Assembly (NCBI GenBank): GCA_021845945.1
Contig: JAJZRD010000193.1
Span: 1-7,389 of the forward strand
Length of the DNA: 7,389 nt
Source of the DNA: Chloroflexota bacterium
GTDB lineage: Bacteria > Chloroflexota > UBA6077
Reading direction: 5' to 3'
The notes beneath the pieces were generated by a model, which saw only the letters and a program-made list of their open reading frames with translations, was not told the DNA's origin and made no database searches. Numbering within the stretch: the stretch's first letter is position 1; every line of letters begins with the position of its first letter. Both the position numbers and the translations under genes were made by a program. Positions 1 to 5,096 of the stretch are shown piece after piece.

Positions 1-1785
1 CAGCTCCAGATCGACGAGGAGCACGAGATCGAGCGGATCCTCCGCCACCTGGGCGGCCTGGTGGGTCGTGAGGCCGAGGGGCTGGGGCGCACCCTGGAGG
101 CGCTGGCGGAGGTGGACCTCTACCTGGCCCAGGCGAAGCTGGCCGAGGCCATGCGGGCGGAGAGCCCGGTCCTCGTCGACCTCTCCCAGGGGAGACGGGG
201 AGAAGGGGAGACGGGGAGAAGGGGAGATGCGGAAAGTGAGAGACCCCTCCCCCTGCCCCTCCCCGCAGCGGGGAGGGGAGAGGGGTGGGGTGAGGGTGGC
301 AGCACCCAGCACTCAGCACCTGTGCTGCGGCTGATCAACGCTCGCCACCCGCTCCTCTCCGGCCACGTCGTGCCCATCACCCTGGAACTGGGGGGCGATT
401 TCGACGTCCTGGTGATCACCGGGCCGAACACGGGTGGCAAGACCGTCGCCCTGAAGACCGTGGGGCTACTCTGCCTGATGGCCCAGTGCGGGCTCCAGAT
501 ACCGGCGGAGGAGCACTCCGTCGTCGGGATCTTCCGATCGGTGTACGCCGACATCGGGGACGAGCAGAGCATCGAGCAGAGCCTCTCCACCTTCTCCTCC
601 CACGTGACTCGCATCGTGGACATCCTGGGGAAGGCGGACGGCGAGTCCCTGGTGCTGCTGGACGAGCTGGGCGCGGGCACCGATCCCCAGGAGGGCTCGG
701 CCCTGGCGCGGTCGATCCTCTCCCACCTGCTGGAGCGCGGGGCCCCGACCGTCGCCACCACCCACTACTCGGAGCTCAAGAGCTTCGCCCACACCACGCC
801 GAGGGTGGAGAACGCCTCGGTGGAGTTCGACCTGGAGACCCTGTCGCCCACCTACAAGCTGAGCATCGGGCTGCCGGGCCGGAGCAACGCCCTGGCCATC
901 GCCTCCAGGCTGGGCATGAGCCAGCAGGTCATCGAGGGGGCAAAGCAGCTGCTGGAGCCCGCCGACCTGGAGATCGAGGGGCTGCTGGCCCACCTCCAGA
1001 CGGACCGGGAGCAGGCTCGGGAGTCGCGGGCGGAGGCGGAGAGGCTGCGGGATCAGCTGCGGAATCAGCGGGCTAGACTGAACGCCGAGCTGGCAGAGCT
1101 GGACGAGCGGAAGCAGACCGTCCTGGAGAGGGCCAGGGAGCAGTCGGAGCAGGAGCTTGCGGCCCTGAGGCAGAAGGTGCAGCAGGTAATGCGGGAGCTG
1201 GAGCGGGTCCGGACGGAGCGAGAGGCGCCCGCTCCCATCGCCGCCCTGGCCCAGCAGGCCGAGGCCCTGCGCCCCCTGCGAGCCCCGAAGCAGCGACGGC
1301 GGCGCCAGGAGCCGATGCCGGCCCAGCAGCTGAAGGTGGGCCAAGCCGTCTACCTGGCCAGCCTCCAGACGGTGGGGGTCGTGTCCTCCCTCCCCGACGA
1401 CCGGGGTGAGGTGGAGGTGCAGGTGGGCAACCTGCGCACCCGAGTGAAGGCCCAGGAGCTGTCGAGGACCGATCAGCCCCAGCCGGCGGCCCCGCCCTCG
1501 TCGGACATCACCTACCGGTTCCACCAGCAGGCGCCCGACATCGGCATACAGCTGGACCTGCGGGGGCGGCGGCCCCAGGAGGCCGAGGAGGAGCTGGATC
1601 GCTACCTGAACGACGCCTACCTGTACGGCCTGAAGATGGTGCGCATCATCCACGGCAAGGGCACCGGCGCCCTGCGTCAGACCGTCCGGCAGCAGTTGGC
1701 CTCCAGCCCCCTGGTGCGCCACTTCGAGCCGGCCGAGGCCCGCGACGGCGGCGACGGCGCGACGGTGGTCTCCCTGGCGAACTAG
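1..1785 (+). CDS. mutS2: Endonuclease MutS2 (RqcU), 5'-truncated by the window edge
   Basis: The frame is open from base 1, so this is the C-terminal 594 residues. About 235 N-terminal residues should lie upstream, judging by the family length near 785. Counting codons from base 1, Walker A GPNTGGKT is at 141-148, the conserved GDEQSIEQSLSTFSSH stretch at about 186-201, Walker B LVLLDELGAGTDP at 217-229, and ATTHYSELK follows. A charged coiled coil covers about 324-404 and a KOW-like segment about 445-490. A C-terminal Smr domain has LDLRGRR (about 518-524) and HGKGTG (551-556). The family dimerises, and its Smr domain is a nuclease. It suppresses recombination in some bacteria and acts on collided ribosomes in Bacillus. 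Between VLVD and LRLINARHPLL, where homologues run nearly continuously, there are about 44 extra low-complexity residues (about codons 64-107) encoded by repeat DNA. The active-site motifs are intact, so the gene is probably functional. The GTG at 61 is internal and not the real start. Confidence 0.95.
   Translation, partial: QLQIDEEHEIERILRHLGGLVGREAEGLGRTLEALAEVDLYLAQAKLAEAMRAESPVLVDLSQGRRGEGETGRRGDAESERPLPLPLPAAGRGEGWGEGGSTQHSAPVLRLINARHPLLSGHVVPITLELGGDFDVLVITGPNTGGKTVALKTVGLLCLMAQCGLQIPAEEHSVVGIFRSVYADIGDEQSIEQSLSTFSSHVTRIVDILGKADGESLVLLDELGAGTDPQEGSALARSILSHLLERGAPTVATTHYSELKSFAHTTPRVENASVEFDLETLSPTYKLSIGLPGRSNALAIASRLGMSQQVIEGAKQLLEPADLEIEGLLAHLQTDREQARESRAEAERLRDQLRNQRARLNAELAELDERKQTVLERAREQSEQELAALRQKVQQVMRELERVRTEREAPAPIAALAQQAEALRPLRAPKQRRRRQEPMPAQQLKVGQAVYLASLQTVGVVSSLPDDRGEVEVQVGNLRTRVKAQELSRTDQPQPAAPPSSDITYRFHQQAPDIGIQLDLRGRRPQEAEEELDRYLNDAYLYGLKMVRIIHGKGTGALRQTVRQQLASSPLVRHFEPAEARDGGDGATVVSLAN
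189..228 (+). repeat. Polypurine tandem repeat inside mutS2, G-quadruplex motif
   Basis: Five GGGG tracts (189-192, 197-200, 205-208, 213-216, 221-224) are separated by exactly four bases each, alternately AGAC and AGAA. This gives a 16-bp unit repeated about 2.3 times with 8-bp periodicity. It is the 5' part of the foreign-looking insert in mutS2 and encodes GRRGEGETGRRGD-type sequence. The motif meets the canonical four-tier G-quadruplex pattern on the coding strand, hence in the mRNA. Whether it folds is inference. Confidence 0.85.
245..296 (+). repeat. REP/MITE-like GC-rich palindrome in frame within mutS2
   Basis: A perfect inverted repeat has 11-bp arms (256-266 and 268-278, CCCCTCCCCGC / GCGGGGAGGGG) around a single central A, with weaker outward pairing to C-rich sequence on the left and GGGGTGAGGG on the right. 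The same design (CCCTCACCCC arm plus a CTCTCCC/GGGAGAG hairpin) recurs at 1825-2060 and 7260-7382 outside genes. Here it is read through in frame as PLPLPLPAAGRGEGWGEGG with no stop. The right arm (270-290) is itself a G-quadruplex motif with GGGG tracts and loops A, AGA and T. Membership of one repeat family is inferred from shared arm sequence. Confidence 0.75.
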
Positions 1786-1824
1786 GCACCAAGTCCGGAG
1801 TGCTGCGTGCTGCGTGCCGGGTCA

Positions 1825-2060
1825 GCCCTCACCCCGACCCTCTCCCAGAGGGAGAGGGAGAGGGCGGGTCCAGGGCGCAGCCCCACTGGATGGCGACGTC
1901 CCCATCGAGCGGGTCCAGGGCGCAGCTCTGCTGGGTGGCGACATCCCCATCAAGCAAGCGGGTCCAGGGCGCAGCGCCTGGCGGGGTTTGGGGTGTCCCC
2001 AAGAAGTCACTCCTCAGTCTCCCCTCTCCCGCGTGCGGGAGAGGGGTTGGGGGTGAGGGC
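1825..2060. repeat. 236-bp composite repeat bounded by 11-bp inverted repeats
   Basis: GCCCTCACCCC (1825-1835) and its exact complement GGGGTGAGGGC (2050-2060) bound the unit. Just inside each end is a hairpin: CCCTCTCCC-aga-GGGAGAGGG (1838-1858) and CCCCTCTCCCGC-gt-GCGGGAGAGGGG (2021-2046, perfect 12-bp arms). The centre holds three copies of a ~45-bp direct repeat. No reading frame in it looks protein-coding. It fills most of the 347-bp spacer between mutS2 and the zinc-ribbon gene. The hairpin at 1838-1858 could slow transcription leaving mutS2, but no U-tract follows, so I do not call a terminator. It resembles a non-autonomous mobile element or two facing copies of one palindromic repeat. 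No clear target-site duplication was found. Confidence 0.7.
1865..2001 (+). repeat. Three-copy ~45-bp tandem direct repeat
   Basis: The 16-base core CGGGTCCAGGGCGCAG begins at 1865, 1910 and 1959. Units 1 and 2 also share the following segment (about CTGG-TGGCGAC-TCCCCATC-AG). Unit 2 is longer by a duplicated CAAG, and unit 3 diverges after GCAG to a GGGGTTTGGGGTGTCCCC segment. In unit 3 the core forms a hairpin (CCAGGGCGC 1964-1972 with GCGCCTGG 1974-1981, one bulge). The spacing and decay suggest local duplication of an extragenic repeat. Confidence 0.8.
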
Positions 2061-2076
2061 CCAACCCTGCTACAAT
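2047..2076 (+). promoter_or_regulatory. Candidate sigma-70-type promoter for the zinc-ribbon gene
   Basis: TTGGGG (2047-2052) is followed after 18 bp by TACAAT (2071-2076). A TG one base upstream of the latter gives an extended -10 (TGCTACAAT). Transcription would start near 2083, leaving a ~50-base leader before the ATG at 2133. The -35 hexamer falls in the right arm of the palindromic repeat. It was judged by eye only. The -10 is good and the -35 is weak. Confidence 0.45.
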
Positions 2077-2132
2077 GATGGCACCTTTCGTGCGTTTCCT
2101 CCTCACAGCACTGCTAAGAGAGGTTCATCCTT

Positions 2133-2591
2133 ATGGATAAGCTGATCCAAACGGCCCTGATCGTCGTAGGGGCCTACGTTCTTGCTCTCTGGGTCGCCGC
2201 CATCTGGTGGACCTACCGCGACATCCGCAACCGAACCAGAGACGTCCTGCTGCAAATGGCCGCCACGCTGCTGGTCGCCGTCTTCAGCTTCCCAGGCCTG
2301 CTGATCTACCAGGTCTTGAGGCCGCCCCGGACCCTGGGCGACGCCTACTCCCATGCCCTGGAAGAGGAAGCCCTGCTCCAGGACATCGAGATCAGGACGG
2401 CCTGCCCGGAGTGCAAGCACAGGACAGAGGAGGAGTACATCTTCTGCCCCAACTGTGCAACCCGACTGAAGAGGGTGTGCAGCAACTGCCGGCGACCGTT
2501 GTCGCTGCGGTGGAACACCTGCCCCTACTGCGGTGAGGGGGTGGATACCCTCTCCACCCTCAGGGAGCGCGAGTCGGCCCAGCGAGGATAA
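2133..2591 (+). CDS. Membrane-anchored double zinc-ribbon protein, function unknown
   Basis: A 152-residue protein starts at ATG 2133 behind AGAGAGG (2117-2123, 9-base spacing). Two hydrophobic segments (about 6-25, VVGAYVLALWVAAIWW, and 41-60, MAATLLVAVFSFPGLLIYQ) precede a charged linker and two four-cysteine knuckle pairs: C91/C94 (CPEC) with C105/C108 (CPNC), and C116/C119 (CSNC) with C130/C133 (CPYC). This is the DZANK/zinc-ribbon layout, and each set of four cysteines should bind one zinc. The ribbons probably face the cytoplasm, with both termini inside, though the topology is inferred. The family is seen as short hypothetical proteins in several phyla and has no assigned role. The gene is monocistronic here, preceded by repeat DNA and a candidate promoter. 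Its stop is 3 bp from that of the convergent htpX. I do not propose a specific function. Confidence 0.85.
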   Translation: MDKLIQTALIVVGAYVLALWVAAIWWTYRDIRNRTRDVLLQMAATLLVAVFSFPGLLIYQVLRPPRTLGDAYSHALEEEALLQDIEIRTACPECKHRTEEEYIFCPNCATRLKRVCSNCRRPLSLRWNTCPYCGEGVDTLSTLRERESAQRG

Positions 2592-2594
2592 TCG

Positions 2595-3485
2595 CTATGA
2601 GCCCATCCCGTAGCCGTGGGACTGCATGGCCATCTTCCGCAGGCGGGAGACCCGCTCCTCGATGGGCGGGTGGGTGGAGAAGAGACCCGACAGGCCACCC
2701 GAGAATGGGTTCACGATGAACAGGTGGGCCGTGGCCTGGTTGGCCGTCAACATCGGCCTGTACTTGACCCCCGCCTCCAGCTTCTCCAGGGCGTTGGCCA
2801 GGCTGTTGGGGTCTCCCATGATCCGGGCGCCGGTGGCATCGGCCTCGTACTCGCGGGCGCGGGAGATGGCCAGCTGGATGATGGTGGCCGCGATGGGCGC
2901 CAGAATGATCATCAGCAGACCGCCGACCAACCCGCCGGCTCCCTCACCCTCCTCGCCGTCTCTCCGGCCGAAGCCGCCGAACATCATGGCCCACTGAGCC
3001 ATGTTGGCCAGCATGGTGATGGCCCCGGCGATGGCGGCCACCATCGTGGCGATCAGGGTGTCGCGGTTCTTGACGTGGCCCAGCTCGTGGGATAGCACCC
3101 CGGCCAGCTCGCTCCGGCTCAGGATCCGCAGGATGCCGGTAGTCACCGCCACGGCGGCGTGCTGGGGATCCCGCCCGGTAGCGAAGGCGTTGGGAGAATC
3201 GCTCTCGATCAGGTACACCCGAGGCTTGGGCAGCCGGGCGTAGGTAGCCAACTCCGCCACCAAGCGATGGAGATCCGGAGACTCCTCTTCGGATACCTCT
3301 CTGGCACCGGACATTTGCAGGGCTATCTTGTCAGAGAACCAGTAGGAGGCGAGGTTCATCACCATCGCCAGCATGAAGGCCATCAGCATTCCGCCGCGAC
3401 CACCAAGCGCCTGGCCCACCAGGATGAACAGCACCGACAGCAGCGTGAGAAGAAAGACCGTCTTGATCGTGTTTCCCGCACTCAT
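2595..3485 (-). CDS. htpX: HtpX-family M48 membrane zinc metalloprotease
   Basis: The 296-residue length is normal for HtpX. The zinc site is visible: HELGH at 133-137 (ligands H133 and H137, catalytic E134) and a distal ExxxD motif in REYEAD (E212 as third ligand, D216). Hydrophobic segments lie at about 7-26, 33-51, 145-168 and 186-207, giving the usual N-terminal hairpin anchor and two segments around the active site. A Gly/Glu-rich loop (about 172-186) and the family element [13 protein letters not shown] (271-283) follow. HtpX degrades misfolded membrane proteins at the cytoplasmic face. The ATG at 3485 is set by AGGAGGTGA (3498-3490), four bases upstream and a full match to the usual 16S anti-Shine-Dalgarno, which predicts strong translation. 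It lies downstream of der on the same strand but 232 bp away, so it likely has its own promoter. Confidence 0.96.
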   Translation of the reverse strand: MSAGNTIKTVFLLTLLSVLFILVGQALGGRGGMLMAFMLAMVMNLASYWFSDKIALQMSGAREVSEEESPDLHRLVAELATYARLPKPRVYLIESDSPNAFATGRDPQHAAVAVTTGILRILSRSELAGVLSHELGHVKNRDTLIATMVAAIAGAITMLANMAQWAMMFGGFGRRDGEEGEGAGGLVGGLLMIILAPIAATIIQLAISRAREYEADATGARIMGDPNSLANALEKLEAGVKYRPMLTANQATAHLFIVNPFSGGLSGLFSTHPPIEERVSRLRKMAMQSHGYGMGS

Positions 3486-3489
3486 CCAC

Positions 3490-3498
3490 TCACCTCCT
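3490..3498 (-). promoter_or_regulatory. Full-length Shine-Dalgarno of htpX
   Basis: Minus-strand AGGAGGTGA is a nine-base complement to the canonical 16S 3' end, placed four bases before the ATG at 3485. It is the strongest ribosome binding site in the window and fixes the htpX start. Confidence 0.85.
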
Positions 3499-3618
3499 AT
3501 GGAAGAGGATTCCAGTCCTTATCCGATATTAGACAGGCCCGAGGCCCATCTTGTTTCGTCCCAATTCCCGGCGGCCAGAGCCTCGGGCGACATCGCGTCC
3601 TCGAGCCCCCGAACCGTC

Positions 3619-3670
3619 ATGGATAGTGTACAGGATTTCTATTAGGATAGCATTAAAAATGTGGCAGCAA
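3619..3670 (-). promoter_or_regulatory. AT-rich probable promoter region of htpX
   Basis: In the otherwise GC-rich 232-bp gap between der and htpX, this stretch is markedly AT-rich. On the minus strand it offers TTGCTG (3670-3665) with TATCCT (3649-3644) at a short 15-bp spacing, and TGTACACT (TACACT at 3630-3625) as another -10. No pair is convincing, so I call a region and not exact boxes. The rest of the gap (3499-3618) shows nothing recognisable. Confidence 0.35.
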
Positions 3671-3692
3671 TAGGTGAAACACGGGGCGCCAG

Positions 3693-3721
3693 CGCGATCG
3701 CCGGCAGGAGCCGGCTCCTAC
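3693..3721 (-). repeat. REP-like palindrome overlapping the der stop codon
   Basis: Read on the minus strand, GTAGGAGCCGGC, then TCCT, then GCCGGCGATCGCG: a GTAG-type head followed by a hairpin with GCCGGC arms, like the general design of bacterial REP sequences. A perfect 14-bp palindrome AGGAGCCGGCTCCT (3706-3719) is nested in it. The TAG of the head (3720-3718) is the der stop codon. It could act as a 3' mRNA hairpin for der, but no U-tract follows, so it is not called an intrinsic terminator. Confidence 0.6.
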
Positions 3722-5040
3722 CCCTTCTCGCTGCGGGGCTTGAAGATCGTCCGGATGGCGGTTCCCTCGAACCCGAAGCGGGCTCGGATCTCGTTCTCCA
3801 GATACCTCATGTAGGAGAAGTGCACGATCTTGGGATCGTTCACGAAGAAAACGAAGGTGGGCGGCTCGATCCCTGCCTGGGTAACGTACAGCAGCTTTAG
3901 GGCCTTGCCGCGAGCTGTGGGCGGGGGATGGTGGACGAAAGCCTCCTGCATGGCGTCATTGAGGGTAGAGGTAGGGACCCGCTTCTTTCGCTCCTGGGCT
4001 ATGGTCAGCGCCGCGTCCAAGATCTTCGTCACCCGCTGCTTGGTGAGAGCCGAGGTGAACAGCAGCGGCACGTAGTCCATGAAACGGAAGGCCAGCCGGA
4101 TCTGGCGAGTGTACTCCTCGGTGGTGGTAGGGCCCTTCGTGACCAGGTCCCACTTGTTGGCCACCAGCATCATCCCCTTGGCGGAATCCAGGACGTACCC
4201 CGCCACGTGGGCATCCTGGGCGGTCACCCCCTGCTCGGCATCGATCACCAGGGCCGCCACGTCGCACCGCTCCACCGCTTGAACCGCCCGCAGCACGCTG
4301 TACTTCTCGATGCCTCGCTCGATCCGCCCCCGCCTGCGGATCCCGGCCGTGTCCACCAGCAGGACGGACTTGCCCTTGTACTGGATGAGGGTATCGATGG
4401 CGTCGCGGGTGGTTCCGGGTATCTGGCTCACCATCACCCGGACCTCTCCCGCCAGGGCGTTGACCAGGGAAGACTTGCCGACGTTGGGGCGGCCCACGAT
4501 GGCCAGCCGTACGTCGGCCGCCTCTTCCACCTCCTCGGCCCCCTTGGAGAAGCCGCGAACCACCTCGTCCAGGAGATCGCCCGTACCATAGCCGTGGATC
4601 GCCGAGACGGGAAGCGGTTCGCCCATCCCCAGTTGGTAGAACTCCACGACCCCCAGGGTGCGCTCGGGGGTGTCGGACTTGTTGGCCACCAGGATCACCG
4701 GCTTGTCGGTGCGGCGCAGCAGATCCGCCACGTCGTAGTCGACGGAAGAGGGCCCCTCCCTGGCATCTACCACGAACAGGATGACGTCGGCCCGGTCGAT
4801 GGCCTCCTCGGCCTGGGACAGGATTCCCTGTCCCACCTCGCCCAGATCCTCGAATGCCAGCCCGCCGGTGTCCACCAGGGTGAAGGGGATGCCGTTCCAC
4901 TCGACCGTCCCATAGATCCGGTCTCGAGTGGTGCCGGGGGCCTCGTCCACGATGGCGCGCCGCTCCCCCACCAGTTTGTTGAAGAGCGTCGACTTGCCCA
5001 CGTTGGGACGGCCAACGATGGCCACTATCGGTTTAGCCAA
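3718..5040 (-). CDS. der: Ribosome-assembly GTPase Der (EngA)
   Basis: The 440-residue protein has the tandem G-domain architecture unique to Der. Domain 1: G1 GRPNVGKS (10-17), GTTRD (36-40), G3 DTGG (57-60), G4 NKSD (120-123), G5 SA (146-147). After an acidic linker (about 168-176, GAEEVEEAA), domain 2: GRPNVGKS (183-190), GTTRD (209-213), DTAG (230-233), NKWD (295-298), SAL (330-332). The C-terminal KH-like domain (about 350-435) ends with a basic FKPRSEKG. Der binds the 50S precursor and is essential for large-subunit maturation. The start is TTG at 5040-5038 and gives the canonical MAKPIVAIVGRPNVGKS N-terminus. It is supported by AGGAAGGA five bases upstream. The gene follows cdaR by 56 bp in the same direction, so it is probably in the cdaA-cdaR transcript. 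Confidence 0.98.
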   Translation of the reverse strand: MAKPIVAIVGRPNVGKSTLFNKLVGERRAIVDEAPGTTRDRIYGTVEWNGIPFTLVDTGGLAFEDLGEVGQGILSQAEEAIDRADVILFVVDAREGPSSVDYDVADLLRRTDKPVILVANKSDTPERTLGVVEFYQLGMGEPLPVSAIHGYGTGDLLDEVVRGFSKGAEEVEEAADVRLAIVGRPNVGKSSLVNALAGEVRVMVSQIPGTTRDAIDTLIQYKGKSVLLVDTAGIRRRGRIERGIEKYSVLRAVQAVERCDVAALVIDAEQGVTAQDAHVAGYVLDSAKGMMLVANKWDLVTKGPTTTEEYTRQIRLAFRFMDYVPLLFTSALTKQRVTKILDAALTIAQERKKRVPTSTLNDAMQEAFVHHPPPTARGKALKLLYVTQAGIEPPTFVFFVNDPKIVHFSYMRYLENEIRARFGFEGTAIRTIFKPRSEKG

Positions 5041-5045
5041 GTCTA

Positions 5046-5053
5046 TCCTTCCT
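5046..5053 (-). promoter_or_regulatory. Shine-Dalgarno that supports the TTG start of der
   Basis: Minus-strand AGGAAGGA sits five bases before TTG (5040-5038). With the family-typical N-terminus it decides in favour of this non-ATG start. There is no in-frame ATG that would keep the complete first P-loop. Confidence 0.7.
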
Positions 5054-5060
5054 CAGGCAA

Positions 5061-5085
5061 GGGCGGGTTTCAGACCCGCCCCTAT
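5061..5085 (-). repeat. REP-like hairpin between cdaR and der
   Basis: The arms GGGCGGGT (5061-5068) and ACCCGCCC (5074-5081) pair perfectly around a five-base loop. On the minus strand it begins TAGGGGCGGGT, a head similar to the TAGGAGCCGGC of the element at the der 3' end. It fills about half of the 56-bp gap. There is no U-tract, so it is more likely an intra-operon REP or processing hairpin than a terminator. Confidence 0.65.
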
Positions 5086-5096
5086 GGCTCACGATT

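Noticed and set aside
466..1722. Long antisense reading frame (418 codons) opposite mutS2, and another opposite its 5' part (120-761)
   Set aside because: These are by-products of high-GC codon use in mutS2. They show low-complexity Leu/Gly/Arg composition, no recognised domain and no ribosome binding site, while mutS2 on the other strand has clear motifs.
1838..1858. Hairpin after mutS2 as an intrinsic terminator
   Set aside because: The stem is good but no U-tract follows and the sequence recurs as a repeat family. Termination here is unproven.
1825..2060. CRISPR array from the spaced direct repeats
   Set aside because: There are only three copies, the intervening sequence is itself repeated, the unit lengths vary, and no cas gene is near.
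1800..2145. Short overlapping frames in all directions in the spacer after mutS2
   Set aside because: They are made of palindromes and tandem repeats, repeat the same peptide fragments, and lack a ribosome binding site. The spacer is non-coding.
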